From assembly GCA_021775315.1 (NCBI GenBank), contig JAJFIC010000007.1:1-64000 (forward strand): 64,000 bases of DNA, read 5' to 3'. The translations under genes were made by a program, and so were the position numbers. This stretch comes from Paracoccaceae bacterium (lineage in GTDB: Bacteria; Pseudomonadota; Alphaproteobacteria; Rhodobacterales; Rhodobacteraceae). Shown one piece after another: positions 1 to 9,682 of this stretch (its first letter is position 1; each line of letters starts with the position of its first letter). Below the pieces are notes generated by a model. The model searched no databases. It worked only from the letters and a program-made list of their open reading frames with translations, and was not told where the DNA came from.

Positions 1-203
1 CGGCCAAAAACCCGGAAATGTGGCGCCCTGAATTATTGGCAGCAGTGGCGACACATACAAACAATGGCGGCACCTTCGCGACGTTCACCGCAGCAGGTCA
101 CATCCGCAGAACCTTGTCCGAGGTCGGTTTCAAGACAGACCGGGTGCCGGGCTATGGCCGAAAACGGCACATGACGATCGGAACCTTCGGGGAAACGCCA
201 TGA
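1..203 (+). CDS. mnmC: C-terminal fragment of MnmC/MnmD-type tRNA methyltransferase (partial)
   Basis: The reading frame is already open at the left edge and ends at 203, so only about the last 67 residues are visible. They carry the end of a DUF752 (MnmD/MnmC N-domain) methyltransferase: a FATFTAAG strand followed by a PGYGRKRHM segment, which close the Rossmann fold in that family. The family methylates 5-aminomethyl-2-thiouridine at the wobble base U34 of some tRNAs. Whether the oxidase half of a full MnmC exists cannot be seen; if it does it is not downstream, because the frame ends right after the methyltransferase domain. The stop overlaps the next start by 4 nt (ATGA), so the two genes are probably co-transcribed. 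Confidence 0.75.
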   Translation, partial: AKNPEMWRPELLAAVATHTNNGGTFATFTAAGHIRRTLSEVGFKTDRVPGYGRKRHMTIGTFGETP

Positions 204-1090
204 GCCAGAACAACACGCGCCTTGGCATTTTGCTGATGATCGCCACCACATTTGTGTTTGCGATGCAGGACGGCATTTCGCGACATTTGGCGGGCAATTA
301 CAACGTCATGATGGTTGTGATGATCCGCTATTGGTTTTTTGCGGCTTTTGTTGTGTTCGTGGCATCGCGGCAAAAAGCAGGCTTTCGGGCAACCATTCAG
401 ACGTCGCAATTGCCGCTACAGATATTTCGCGGCTTTTTACTAGCGGGGGAAATCTGCGTTGCGATTCTGGCTTTTGTCTATCTGGGACTGGTTGAAACCC
501 ACGCAATCTTTGCGATTTATCCCCTGATGGTTGCAGCCCTCGCCGGGCCTATTCTGGGCGAGGCCGTCGGCTGGCGACGCTGGGCGGCCATTGGTGTTGG
601 CTTTATCGGTATGTTGATCATCCTGCGCCCCGGCGTGACGGTATTTTCACCAGCATCCCTGATCGCTGTAACGTCAGCCCTGATGTTTGCGGTTTATGGT
701 CTTTTGACACGCTTTGTGGCGCGTCAGGATTCCGCCATGACCTCGTTCTTTTGGACCGGCGTTTCGGGTGGCGTCATGATGACGTTCATCGGCATCTGGT
801 TTTGGGAGCCGATGTTGCCCGGCGATTGGGCGTGGATGGGAACTTTGTGCGTCACCGGCGCACTTGGGCATTTCCTGTTAATCAAATGCCTTGAGGTGGC
901 CGAGGCCAGCGCGGTTCAGCCTTTTGCCTATCTGCAACTGGTGTTTGCCAGCGTTATCGGCGTTGTGGTTTTTGGTGAGGCGCTGAAGCTTAATGTCGTT
1001 GGTGGTGCTGCAATCATTGTTGCGGCTGGTTTGTTCACCCTCTGGCGCGAGCGGGTTCGCAACCAACGCCAAGCCAAATCCAGCGCCTGA
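200..1090 (+). CDS. DMT-superfamily (EamA) transporter
   Basis: A 296-residue protein with about ten hydrophobic segments in two EamA repeats, the usual length of the drug/metabolite transporter superfamily. The first repeat runs from about residue 8 to 140 and the second from about 150 to 285, ending in a short basic tail (RERVRNQRQAK). It is an inner-membrane permease, probably an exporter, but the sequence does not show the substrate. The start at 200 overlaps the upstream mnmC stop. The gene converges on the lytic transglycosylase with only 5 nt between stops. Confidence 0.9.
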   Translation: MSQNNTRLGILLMIATTFVFAMQDGISRHLAGNYNVMMVVMIRYWFFAAFVVFVASRQKAGFRATIQTSQLPLQIFRGFLLAGEICVAILAFVYLGLVETHAIFAIYPLMVAALAGPILGEAVGWRRWAAIGVGFIGMLIILRPGVTVFSPASLIAVTSALMFAVYGLLTRFVARQDSAMTSFFWTGVSGGVMMTFIGIWFWEPMLPGDWAWMGTLCVTGALGHFLLIKCLEVAEASAVQPFAYLQLVFASVIGVVVFGEALKLNVVGGAAIIVAAGLFTLWRERVRNQRQAKSSA

Positions 1091-1095
1091 CGCCC

Positions 1096-3054
1096 TTAAC
1101 CTTTCTTAAGGTCTTTGGTTATCCTGAGCTTTGGCGTTTTGCCAGAGATACGCGCGCGATAAACATGCAGGGATTCAACCACCCGCATCACGTAATTCCT
1201 CGTTTCGCGAAACGGAATATGCTCGATCCAGTCCACTTGATCCATGCTGTCCTTGCGCGGATCGCCATAGGTTTCGATCCATGTCCGCGCCCGGTGCGGC
1301 CCGGCGTTATAAGCGGCAAATGCCAGAATGTACGAGCCGTTGAAATCCTCCAATTGTTCGGCCAGATAGGTTGTTCCAAGCAAGGCGTTATATTTCCAGT
1401 CGCTTGTCAGTCTGCTTTTGGAATAGGCGATGCCCAAATCCTTTGAGACATTTTTTGCAGTTCCCGGCATCAATTGCATCAGGCCCAGCGCACCTGCCGG
1501 GCTTTCGATATACTGGTCCAGTTCACTTTCGCGCCGCGCAATCGACATTGCCTCTTCCGGTTTGACCTTGGTCTTCCTTTTGGCCAACGCCGTCAGCGGA
1601 AAATATGTTTTGGGCAAAACATGCCCCTGACGCGCGGCCTGTTTGGACAGGCGCACCGTGATGTTTGGCCGCCCGATCTCAAGCGTGATGTCGGCCAGTT
1701 GCTGCAATCCCACCCGATCCTGCGTTTCGCCCAGATGTTTGATGAAGCGTTCGGTCAGCCCGGGTTGATCGGCGTAATGCAACAATATCGCCGCCCGAAA
1801 TACTTTGCTGTTCAGGAAACTAGCACTGCGCCAATTCGGTGAATTCTCGGACCCGGCCAGACTGGCATCCGCAGGCGCGCCAACCTTTTCAGCCGCAAGT
1901 TGGCCGTAGAAACTCGTCTGATAGCCCGCACCAAATTCATAGGCCGCGCGGGCGTTGGCAGTATCATGCAACGCCTCATAGGCGCGGCCCTGCCAATAGC
2001 CAGCCCGACCATAGGAAATGGGTGTGGCAATCGCGGCCCGAAACCGTTTGAAATGCTTTAGCGCTGTGGTCGGGTCGTTCAATTTACGCAAGGCGATATA
2101 GCCCGACAACCATTCCAGATCGGCATAATTCGAGCCACTTTCAAGGAAATGCCGCGACGCGATCAGATAGGCCCGTTTGTTGTTGCCATTGCGCATTTCC
2201 TGCCGGGCGATGCTGCGCCGGCGCCCTGCCCACAGATCAGGGCGGCCCAGATTTTCAGCCGAAACCGAGCGTTCGATCAGCAAATCCCGTGCGGAATCGG
2301 CCAACCCTTTGCGGGCGCGCCAGACGAACCGTTCATAGGCCAGCCCCGGATCATCCAGCAGCTTTTTCGGCAAGACATCAATCAGCGCGTTGACGCCTTT
2401 GACCCGTTTGCGCAGACCCAAACGCGCCTTTGCCAAGGCCTCGTAACCTTCGGGCACCAGCGTATACAGCCCGGCGGCATGTTTGGGCAGGTTACGCCAC
2501 AGCAGCATATCCAACCGGGCGACATGGTGTTTTTCAAGCGTCTTTTCGTACCGCTTGTTCAGGGTGATCCGCTCGTCCTTGCTCATCGCGTAATTTCGCC
2601 ATGCCCTGACGGCCTCAGCTTTGGCGGCGTCTTTCTGTCCGGTCGCTTCCAACGCTTCGGTCAGTCGGATAACCCCAATGCCGGTTTGCGGCGGGGACAG
2701 TTTAAAATAAGCGAAAACTGCCGAAGGTGTGTGCCGCGCGGGCATCGCCGCCTCGCCGCGATTGCGCAGCAATTTCAGGCCGGGCCAATCCGGGTTACGC
2801 TTTAGAAACGCGGTATATTCAGGCCAGTCCGCATCCCCACGACGCAGGCGTATCCATGTGATAATGTCGCCCGCCACGGGATCGCTTATTCTGCGGGCCA
2901 AGGTTTCGGCGTTTTCCCAACTGCCCTCTTTCGCGTGTTGGATCGCGGCCGCCAAAAAGGCACCGTTTTCCTCTTCGGTTTGGCCAAGCGCCTGACCGAC
3001 GCCAAACAAGGCCCACAAAAGTGCAGCGATTAGGGCAAGTGGTTTTTGAAACAC
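1096..3054 (-). CDS. slt: Soluble lytic murein transglycosylase (Slt70-like)
   Basis: This 652-residue periplasmic enzyme would cleave the MurNAc-GlcNAc bond of peptidoglycan with 1,6-anhydro ring formation. A signal peptide (KPLALIAALLWALFG...ALGQ) follows a GTG start. Residues about 30-480 are helical repeats as in the Slt superhelical U-domain. The SLT catalytic domain is near residues 490-640: RRESELD holds the catalytic Glu, followed by ALGLMQLMPGTA and AAYNAGP. Those motifs make the family assignment secure. It is divergent from dapA with 158 nt between starts, so the two may share a promoter region. It may act in wall recycling alongside the MltB-like, MepA and EnvC proteins of this window. 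Confidence 0.93.
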   Translation of the reverse strand: MFQKPLALIAALLWALFGVGQALGQTEEENGAFLAAAIQHAKEGSWENAETLARRISDPVAGDIITWIRLRRGDADWPEYTAFLKRNPDWPGLKLLRNRGEAAMPARHTPSAVFAYFKLSPPQTGIGVIRLTEALEATGQKDAAKAEAVRAWRNYAMSKDERITLNKRYEKTLEKHHVARLDMLLWRNLPKHAAGLYTLVPEGYEALAKARLGLRKRVKGVNALIDVLPKKLLDDPGLAYERFVWRARKGLADSARDLLIERSVSAENLGRPDLWAGRRRSIARQEMRNGNNKRAYLIASRHFLESGSNYADLEWLSGYIALRKLNDPTTALKHFKRFRAAIATPISYGRAGYWQGRAYEALHDTANARAAYEFGAGYQTSFYGQLAAEKVGAPADASLAGSENSPNWRSASFLNSKVFRAAILLHYADQPGLTERFIKHLGETQDRVGLQQLADITLEIGRPNITVRLSKQAARQGHVLPKTYFPLTALAKRKTKVKPEEAMSIARRESELDQYIESPAGALGLMQLMPGTAKNVSKDLGIAYSKSRLTSDWKYNALLGTTYLAEQLEDFNGSYILAFAAYNAGPHRARTWIETYGDPRKDSMDQVDWIEHIPFRETRNYVMRVVESLHVYRARISGKTPKLRITKDLKKG

Positions 3055-3212
3055 AATTTAAATCCGATTTGCTCGTTATCGGTGCAGTTTAACGCCATTC
3101 CCGCTGGAATTCAAAGCGCCCATAGCAAATGTCGAAATTCCCCATACACCTTTGGTAAATTCCCTGCTATTGGAGGCGAATTCATACACCACAACCAAGA
3201 AAGGAGCGTGTC

Positions 3213-4085
3213 ATGTTTAAAGGATCATTGCCAGCACTGGTAACCCCATTTCAGAACGGCGAGTTGGATACCGATGCGCTGAAACACTTGGTCGAGTGGC
3301 ATATCGAACAGGGCAGCACCGGTATTGTGCCCGTCGGAACCACTGGCGAAAGCCCCACGCTAAGCCACGCAGAACACGAAACCGTCGTTGAAATCGTGGT
3401 GAAAACCGTCGCGGGCCGGGTGCCGGTCATCGCGGGTGCAGGATCAAACAACACGGCTGAATCGGTTTCGCTGGCTGCCCACGCCAAAGCGGTTGGCGCG
3501 GATGCAGCACTGGTGGTTACACCCTATTACAACAAGCCGACTCAGCGTGGTTTGTTGGCGCATTTCCGGGCCGTCAATGAATGCGGTATTCCAGTCATCA
3601 TTTACAACATTCCCGGCAGGTCGATCATTGATATGTCGCCTGAAACCATGGGGGAACTGGCGAAACTTGAAAACATCGTCGGCGTCAAAGACGCAACCGG
3701 CGACGTCGTTCGGGTCAGCCAGCAACGTGCGACTTGCGGGGCGGATTTCTGCCAGTTGTCCGGCGAAGACGCATCGGCGCTGGGGTTCAACGTGCATGGC
3801 GGTGTCGGGTGCATTTCGGTTACCGCTAACGTGGCCCCGAAACTTTGCGCCGAATTTCAACAGGCGACCCTTGTTGGCGACTGGAATAAAGCGCTGCAAC
3901 TTCAGGACCTGTTGATGCCCCTGCATACGGCAATTTTTGTCGAACCGGGCCTGGTTGGGGCAAAACACGCCCTTTCCGTTCTGGGCCTGTGTTCGGCCGA
4001 AGTGCGCTCTCCGCTGACCGGGGCTTTGCCGGAAACCAAAGCGCAAATCGAAGACGCGATGCGCCATGTCGGCATATTGAACTAG
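3213..4085 (+). CDS. dapA: 4-hydroxy-tetrahydrodipicolinate synthase
   Basis: This enzyme condenses pyruvate with aspartate semialdehyde, the first committed step to diaminopimelate and lysine. The 290-residue length is normal for the family. Visible motifs are the GTTGESPTL pyruvate-binding loop near residue 45, the YNIPGR segment with the proton-relay Tyr near 132, and the Schiff-base Lys in GVKDATGD at residue 159. The ATG at 3213 has a good AAAGGAG Shine-Dalgarno sequence. dapD and dapE occur later in the window, so the succinylase branch of the pathway is supported. smpB follows on the same strand after 159 nt. Confidence 0.97.
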   Translation: MFKGSLPALVTPFQNGELDTDALKHLVEWHIEQGSTGIVPVGTTGESPTLSHAEHETVVEIVVKTVAGRVPVIAGAGSNNTAESVSLAAHAKAVGADAALVVTPYYNKPTQRGLLAHFRAVNECGIPVIIYNIPGRSIIDMSPETMGELAKLENIVGVKDATGDVVRVSQQRATCGADFCQLSGEDASALGFNVHGGVGCISVTANVAPKLCAEFQQATLVGDWNKALQLQDLLMPLHTAIFVEPGLVGAKHALSVLGLCSAEVRSPLTGALPETKAQIEDAMRHVGILN

Positions 4086-4244
4086 GCGCATCTGTCAGGG
4101 CTGCCCTGTCACCGCCGGAGGCAAGAATGACGCAGCCTTTGCTTTGACCGTCAGCCCTGAAATGTTCGATTTCATGGACGCACTTTAGGGACCGCCAACA
4201 AAAGAAGAAATGCAGGCCAAAAACGGACTGCTTGTGGACTGATT

Positions 4245-4724
4245 ATGGCCAAGAAACCGAAAACCAATCCGAATTTCAAAGTCGTGGCCGAAAACCGTCG
4301 GGCGCGGTACAACTTTGCCATCGAAGATGACATTGAATGCGGCATTATGCTGGAAGGTTCTGAGGTCAAGTCGCTGCGCGAAGGCCACGCCAATATCGCC
4401 GAAAGCTATGCAACGGTTGAAGATGGTGAACTATGGTTGGTGAACGCCTATTTCCCGGCCTACCAGCAGGCCAAATCCTTTCCGCACGAAGAACGCCGTC
4501 GTCGCAAATTACTGGTGTCCAAACGCGAACTTGCAAAATTATGGAGCAGCATCGGCCGCGAAGGCATGACGCTGGTTCCTTTGCGCCTGTATTTCAATGA
4601 AAAGGGCCGCGCCAAATTGAAAATCGGAATCGCCAAGGGCAAGAAAGTATCGGACAAGCGGGAAACCGAAAAGAAACGCGACTGGCAGCGGCAAAAATCA
4701 CGGCTGCTGCGCGACCGGGGTTAA
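4245..4724 (+). CDS. smpB: SsrA (tmRNA)-binding protein
   Basis: SmpB is the protein partner of tmRNA in trans-translation and delivers it to ribosomes stalled on non-stop mRNA. The 159-residue protein shows the family signature: an N-terminal [13 protein letters not shown] strand, [15 protein letters not shown], a VNAYFPAY-like segment, and a basic tail ([17 protein letters not shown]) that reaches into the decoding centre. The tmRNA gene ssrA itself is not adjacent. A second rescue factor, arfB, lies 6 kb downstream, so this organism has at least two rescue routes. Confidence 0.97.
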   Translation: MAKKPKTNPNFKVVAENRRARYNFAIEDDIECGIMLEGSEVKSLREGHANIAESYATVEDGELWLVNAYFPAYQQAKSFPHEERRRRKLLVSKRELAKLWSSIGREGMTLVPLRLYFNEKGRAKLKIGIAKGKKVSDKRETEKKRDWQRQKSRLLRDRG

Positions 4725-4766
4725 CGCGCGCGCCGTTATTTTCGGGGTCAAGCACAGGGAAAAACA

Positions 4767-5030
4767 ATGACAGGTTTGGAAATCGCGGTCGTTCTAATCG
4801 GCATTGTCGGTGGCAATTTTGGCGCAGTCATCGTCAAGCCGCTTAATCTGGGGCTGTTCTGGAATTCGATTATCGGTGCAGTTGGCGCGGCCTCGTTGGT
4901 GATCGCGCAGCGTGTGTTTTATGTCGATCTGTTCGCCAACTGGTCTTATGACATTCTGGCTGCGGCGGGTGTCGGCATGGCCCTGCCGTTGACTTTGGGC
5001 GCTGTCGCTGAATTTGTTTACCGGAACTGA
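4767..5030 (+). CDS. Small membrane protein of unknown function
   Basis: An 87-residue protein with three hydrophobic stretches (about residues 5-25, 30-48 and 60-83) and few charges, ending in EFVYRN. An AGGGA ribosome binding site precedes the ATG by 7 nt, which supports expression. I recognise no domain. It lies between smpB and sseA on the same strand, 42 nt after smpB, so it may be co-transcribed with smpB. A small inner-membrane protein is the only claim the sequence supports. Confidence 0.7.
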   Translation: MTGLEIAVVLIGIVGGNFGAVIVKPLNLGLFWNSIIGAVGAASLVIAQRVFYVDLFANWSYDILAAAGVGMALPLTLGAVAEFVYRN

Positions 5031-5120
5031 CGCGAATTGTCCGACAGGTGCAGTTTGGCTTGCAACCGATAACGCCGCGCGATAGTCAAAATACGGCTTT
5101 GCGAAATTCAGGAACACCCG

Positions 5121-5972
5121 ATGCCCCATTCTGACCCCCGAACCCTCGTCTCAACCGAATGGTTGGCCCGTCACCAATCCAGCCCCGATATAAGGATCAT
5201 CGACGCGTCTTGGTATCTGCCAAGCGCCAATCGCGACCCAAAGGCGGAATACGACGCGGCCCACATTCCGAACGCCCGGTTTTTCGATATCGACGAGATC
5301 GCGGACAGCAAATCCGATCTACCCCATATGGTCCCCGCGCCGGAAAAGTTCATTTCACGAATGCGGGCAATGGGTATCGGCGACGGTCATCAGGTCGTGG
5401 TCTATGACGGTGCCGGAATAAACTCAGCCGCGCGCGTCTGGTGGTTGTTTCATCTGTTTGGCAAAGTGGACACTGCCGTTCTGGACGGCGGGTTGCCAAA
5501 ATGGGTGGCTGAAGGGCGCGAGGTCGAGGATATGCCGCCCGTCCTGCGCGACCGCCACATGACCGTCCAACGCAACGCCCAATTGGTCAGGAATGTGACG
5601 CAAGTGGCCGCCGCCTCAAAACTAAAAGACGCGCAAATCCTTGATGCACGGTCGCTGGCCCGTTTCAAAGGCGAAGCGCCCGAACCGCGTGAGGGTCTGC
5701 GCCTTGGCCATATCCCGAATTCCGTCAGTCTGCCCTTTCCCAACTTGCTGAATGACAACGGCACGATGAAAACCGTGGCTGAATTGTCTGACGTCATGGC
5801 CAACGCGGGCGTTGATTTGAAGGCCCCGGTCATCACCACTTGTGGTTCCGGTGTGACCGCGGCCATCATCAATCTGGCGCTTGAACGACTTGGCCACAAA
5901 CATCACTCGCTTTACGACGGGTCCTGGGCCGAATGGGGCATGTATAACGATTTGAAAGTTGAACGGGCATGA
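5121..5972 (+). CDS. sseA: 3-mercaptopyruvate sulfurtransferase (tandem rhodanese)
   Basis: A 283-residue protein made of two rhodanese domains (about 8-135 inactive, 155-280 active). The catalytic Cys is residue 241 in the loop CGSGVTA, which is the loop type of mercaptopyruvate sulfurtransferases; thiosulfate sulfurtransferases have a different loop (CRKGVT in bovine rhodanese). It would transfer sulfane sulfur from 3-mercaptopyruvate to thiols or cyanide. An AGGAA ribosome binding site precedes the start. The aminotransferase starts 20 nt downstream, and a transaminase could supply mercaptopyruvate from cysteine; that functional link is inference. Confidence 0.93.
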   Translation: MPHSDPRTLVSTEWLARHQSSPDIRIIDASWYLPSANRDPKAEYDAAHIPNARFFDIDEIADSKSDLPHMVPAPEKFISRMRAMGIGDGHQVVVYDGAGINSAARVWWLFHLFGKVDTAVLDGGLPKWVAEGREVEDMPPVLRDRHMTVQRNAQLVRNVTQVAAASKLKDAQILDARSLARFKGEAPEPREGLRLGHIPNSVSLPFPNLLNDNGTMKTVAELSDVMANAGVDLKAPVITTCGSGVTAAIINLALERLGHKHHSLYDGSWAEWGMYNDLKVERA

Positions 5973-5992
5973 TCGCCTGAAGGGGAAACAAA

Positions 5993-7177
5993 ATGCTGAA
6001 CAACCTCAACAAACAACCCGAAGACAAGATCCTGCAATTAATGCAGCTTTACAAAGACGACCCGCGCGACGGGAAAATCGACCTTGGCGTTGGCGTCTAT
6101 AAAGATGCAACCGGCGCAACCCCGATCATGCGCGCCATCAAAGCCGCGGAAAAGCAGCTTTGGGCCGATGAAACCACCAAATCCTACACCGCGCTGACCG
6201 GTGATGCTGGCTATCAGAGCGCCATGATTGATCTGGTTCTGGGCGGTGCAGCACCTCGCGACAGAATTGCGGCCGCCCACACACCGGGCGGCACCGGGGC
6301 CATCCATTTGGTTTTAGAGCTGATCCAGTCGGCCAACCCTGACGCAACCGTCTGGCTGTCGGCACCAACATGGCCAAACCACCCGTCGATCATCAAACAT
6401 CTCGGCATGAAAATGGCCGAGTATCGCTATTTCGACAACGAAAGCCGCGCGGTTGATTTCGACGGTATGATGACCGATCTCAAAAAGGTTCAGGCCGGTG
6501 ACGTGGTATTGCTGCATGGTTGCTGCCACAATCCAACCGGCGCCAATCTGAACGCAACCCAATGGGGCCAAGTTGCTGACACCCTGCTGGAACAAGGCGC
6601 GTTGCCATTTGTCGACATCGCGTATCAGGGGTTTGGTGACGGCCTTGACGAAGACGCGGCTGCTGTGCGCCTGTTGGCCGGGCGGTTTCCAGAAATGATG
6701 ATCGCCGCATCCTGTTCCAAGAATTTCGGCATCTACCGCGAACGCACCGGCATCGTCATGGTGCTGTCGCCAGACAGCGACACAACCGTGGTCACCCAAG
6801 GCAATCTGGCCCACCTGAACCGGCAAAACTTCTCATTTCCGCCGGATCATGGCGCGCGTCTGGTTACGATGATCCTGAACGATCCTGCGCTAAAGGCCGA
6901 CTGGATGGCCGAGCTGGAAGAGGTCCGCCTAGGAATGTTGGGCTTGCGCGAACAGTTGGCGGCAGAGCTGCGCCGCCTGTCCGGCAGCGACCGTTTCGGT
7001 TTTGTCGCCCAGCATCGCGGCATGTTTTCGCGCATGGGGGCTACGCTCGAACAGGTCATGGAACTGCGTGAAAAGCACGGCATTTATATGGTCGGTGACA
7101 GCCGGATCAACATCGCCGGGTTGAACAAACAAAGCGTTCCAATTCTGGCCGCCGCCCTGATTGATGTTGGGGTCTGA
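5993..7177 (+). CDS. tyrB: Aromatic amino acid/aspartate aminotransferase (class I)
   Basis: This 394-residue PLP enzyme belongs to the aspartate/aromatic aminotransferase Ia group: the N-terminal LGVGVYKD and CCHNPTG (CHNPTG) motifs and the PLP Lys in SCSKNFGIYRERTG, followed by the C-terminal SRINIAGLN with the substrate-carboxylate Arg. It would exchange amino groups between aspartate, tyrosine or phenylalanine and 2-oxoglutarate. The start has a strong AAGGGGA ribosome binding site and lies 20 nt after sseA, suggesting one operon. Substrate choice between Asp and aromatic residues cannot be settled by reading; the symbol is a family label. Confidence 0.9.
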   Translation: MLNNLNKQPEDKILQLMQLYKDDPRDGKIDLGVGVYKDATGATPIMRAIKAAEKQLWADETTKSYTALTGDAGYQSAMIDLVLGGAAPRDRIAAAHTPGGTGAIHLVLELIQSANPDATVWLSAPTWPNHPSIIKHLGMKMAEYRYFDNESRAVDFDGMMTDLKKVQAGDVVLLHGCCHNPTGANLNATQWGQVADTLLEQGALPFVDIAYQGFGDGLDEDAAAVRLLAGRFPEMMIAASCSKNFGIYRERTGIVMVLSPDSDTTVVTQGNLAHLNRQNFSFPPDHGARLVTMILNDPALKADWMAELEEVRLGMLGLREQLAAELRRLSGSDRFGFVAQHRGMFSRMGATLEQVMELREKHGIYMVGDSRINIAGLNKQSVPILAAALIDVGV

Positions 7178-7269
7178 GCCGGCCTTAACGCTGATAATTG
7201 AGATCAGACCGAATTCGTGCTAATACGTTGCCATTAGCGCGCATTTCAACGTTTGATTGAAAGATTATT

Positions 7270-9525
7270 ATGGCCTCACTTCTTTGCTTGTCCGCAACCG
7301 ACATAGAGTGGTTGGCGGCAGGATTTTCACGCCTTCCGTTGTTTTTGCCGGTGGTTTTCATCTGGTACATTTTGTTGAAAAACAACGGCCTTGGCCTTGG
7401 CATGAACTTTTTTCTGGCCGAGCAACCGACCCATTATAACTTGCGCGGCGACGACGAGACCGAAGGCTCGCGGATCATTCGCCTATTCCTAAGCAGCCCG
7501 TCGATTTGGACACAGGGGTTTTTGTCGGTCTATATCAGCCTTTTTTGGGTGATCAGCCTTTACAGCCCGACCTTGCTGGGCGACGCTCAAAATCCAAACC
7601 CTGAATTTTCCGTCACCGCGCCGGTTTTTATCGGCTCGCATGTTCTTTCAGTTGTCATTTTCACGGCCGGTTTGTTCCTTAAGAACGACGACGAAAACCG
7701 CAATTGGTCCAGCAAGTTTTTTGAGGCATTGCGCGCCGCCCTGTCCGTGCTGGTCTTTGTTTTGCTGTTCGTTTGTATCTACGACAATGCAGCCGATATC
7801 GTTAGCTGGTTCAAGGCACTGGCATTGGTGGCTTGGCTGTTTACGCATCATTGGCCGGCTGCAAATCTATGTTCCATACTGATTTGGGCCGCAGTTTACT
7901 TGCTGGCAATGAACGCCGTTCTTTGGTCAATCCACCTCGTGCGCCCGATCGCCGGGGTTTACGTCCAATTCTTGTTTTTCCTTTATATGGCGGCCTACAC
8001 TGCGTTTATCTCGATCCCGCAAAACTATCGCATTCGTGCGTTGATTGGCGTCGCTGTGTGGATCATTCTGGTTTTTCTTCTGAACAAAATCGTCCTGCGC
8101 AAGTTTTTACGCTTTGACGGCATCCGCGACAAAGACGGTGATCTTTACAAAGTTTGGGGGCGCAGGGACGATGGGCGTATTCCCCGATCCGGTGACACAC
8201 TTCCAGACAGCCAGAATAAACTCGATCCGGTTTTAACGCTAAAAAACTGGAAAAAACACGCCCAGATGGCGCAGGGGTTGGGGGAAACTCAAAAACCCAA
8301 ACTGGTGCTTGTCGCCACCACTGGCGGGGCGTCAAGATCGGCCTATTGGACAACCCTTGTGCTGGATCAGTTAACGCGGCTCGGTCTAGGCAATGGGCAA
8401 AACTCCCCAAAAGGCATCACAGAGTCCATTCGCGTTATCGCGGGCGCGTCCGGTGGAATGGTCGGCGCCAGCTTTTTCACCATGACCCGTAATGACGATG
8501 GATATCCGTCAACAGATTGCGCAACAAAGGCGATGGAAGACACCGCCGAAACCTTTAATGCTCGGAATTTCAAGCGGTCGTTCTGGCTACCGCGCGACAC
8601 AATCACCCGTATCATCAACCAACTTGTCATCTCTGACTTGATGCAGGTGCTTGTCCCATTTGCCTTTCGCATCCCTAACCGCGACCGCGGCCACACGTTA
8701 GAGGAACAGTTCGGCAGATTCGGCAGGACAAGCGGCAAAGGCGCGCCAACCTTTGCAGATGTCTGGGATGACGAGGCCGCAGGCACCCGTCCGTCGATGA
8801 TATATTCGCCCATGATGATTGAAAGCGGCGCGTTATTGTTGATCTCGAACCTCAACCTTCGCGGCATTCGTGAAGAGGTAAGCGGTGAAAACACCCATTC
8901 GGTTGAGTTTTTTGATTTGTTCCCCGACCCGACCTGCCGCAAAGAATTCACATTGGCAACCGCCGCGAGAATGAGCGCGGCATTCCCTTATATTTCCCCG
9001 GCTGTTTCCCTGCCCACTATACCCCGCCGACGGATGGTCGATGCCGGGTATTATGATGGCTATGGCACCAACCTGATTGCTGCATTTTTGCTGAATCCAA
9101 ATGTGCGCGGCTGGATCAAGGAAAACACCAACGGTGTCGCAGTGCTGGAATTATGGGATTCACCCAGAGAGCCGAAAATCAAAGACGCATCCGTGTTCAA
9201 ACGCGCTTTTCAATTCCTGACCTCACCGATCGAAGGCATGTTCGCAGCGCGTCAATCCACCATGATTTTTCGCAATGACCAACTGCTCAATCAAGCCAAG
9301 GTCGCCTACGGCAACACCAGCCCTGTGCAATCGGCAGACGCGAAACGAACCGGGTTTGTCCGGTCCTATCGCATTCGCAACACACTGCCCGCGATTTCGA
9401 TGAATTGGTATGTGCCGGATGTCGAGTTTGATCAACTCCAGGATTTACTGTCCGACGACAGCCAGGAACCAGCGCAGGCGATTGCCGATCTTGCTGTTGA
9501 GTGGACACGAGACTGGCGGCCATAG
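7270..9525 (+). CDS. Membrane-anchored patatin-like phospholipase domain protein
   Basis: A 751-residue protein with two parts. Residues about 12-285 hold roughly six to eight hydrophobic segments. Residues about 345-740 form a patatin-like domain: a glycine-rich oxyanion segment TTGGASRSAYW near 350, the nucleophile Ser in the GXSXG motif GASGG near 390, and the catalytic Asp in VDAGYYDGYG near 590. Patatin-like enzymes hydrolyse acyl esters of phospholipids with a Ser-Asp dyad. The domain probably works at the inner membrane, on an unknown lipid. The gene stands alone, with 92 nt before it and 157 nt after it. Confidence 0.85.
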   Translation: MASLLCLSATDIEWLAAGFSRLPLFLPVVFIWYILLKNNGLGLGMNFFLAEQPTHYNLRGDDETEGSRIIRLFLSSPSIWTQGFLSVYISLFWVISLYSPTLLGDAQNPNPEFSVTAPVFIGSHVLSVVIFTAGLFLKNDDENRNWSSKFFEALRAALSVLVFVLLFVCIYDNAADIVSWFKALALVAWLFTHHWPAANLCSILIWAAVYLLAMNAVLWSIHLVRPIAGVYVQFLFFLYMAAYTAFISIPQNYRIRALIGVAVWIILVFLLNKIVLRKFLRFDGIRDKDGDLYKVWGRRDDGRIPRSGDTLPDSQNKLDPVLTLKNWKKHAQMAQGLGETQKPKLVLVATTGGASRSAYWTTLVLDQLTRLGLGNGQNSPKGITESIRVIAGASGGMVGASFFTMTRNDDGYPSTDCATKAMEDTAETFNARNFKRSFWLPRDTITRIINQLVISDLMQVLVPFAFRIPNRDRGHTLEEQFGRFGRTSGKGAPTFADVWDDEAAGTRPSMIYSPMMIESGALLLISNLNLRGIREEVSGENTHSVEFFDLFPDPTCRKEFTLATAARMSAAFPYISPAVSLPTIPRRRMVDAGYYDGYGTNLIAAFLLNPNVRGWIKENTNGVAVLELWDSPREPKIKDASVFKRAFQFLTSPIEGMFAARQSTMIFRNDQLLNQAKVAYGNTSPVQSADAKRTGFVRSYRIRNTLPAISMNWYVPDVEFDQLQDLLSDDSQEPAQAIADLAVEWTRDWRP

Positions 9526-9682
9526 GGACCACAAAACGGGGCATTTAGGTGAGCCACGGTTTGAAGTCTGGTGGCAAATCCGGTGCGTCGGTTCTTGCGC
9601 CCAAGCACGGTTTGCCCTAAACGGCGCCGTTGCCTGTGAAACAGGATAAAGTTGCCGCAACCTTTTCAAAACGGAGCCCTAA

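Noticed and set aside
2149-2805. 218-codon plus-strand frame inside the slt gene
   Set aside because: It is the antisense shadow of a GC-rich gene with strong domain evidence on the other strand, and it shows low-complexity, Gln/Pro/Arg-rich composition.
4087-4189. Protein-like reading CQGCPVTAGGKNDAAFAL... ending at a TAG between dapA and smpB
   Set aside because: The stretch reads like a short C-terminal remnant in a frame shifted from dapA, but it has no start, no ribosome binding site in frame and no recognised family. A gene remnant is possible but not supported.
7270-9525. Patatin protein as a CBASS or other anti-phage effector
   Set aside because: No nucleotide cyclase, sensor, ubiquitin-like or other defence gene lies next to it; neighbours are housekeeping. 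Defence use cannot be supported.
9526-9682. preQ1 riboswitch upstream of the queuosine-precursor transporter
   Set aside because: The leader has a 12-nt palindrome (9620-9631) and a CCTG/CAGG hairpin, but I could not find the A-rich 3' strand and pseudoknot pattern of preQ1-I, nor a fit to the other classes. A covariance-model search (Infernal) would settle it.
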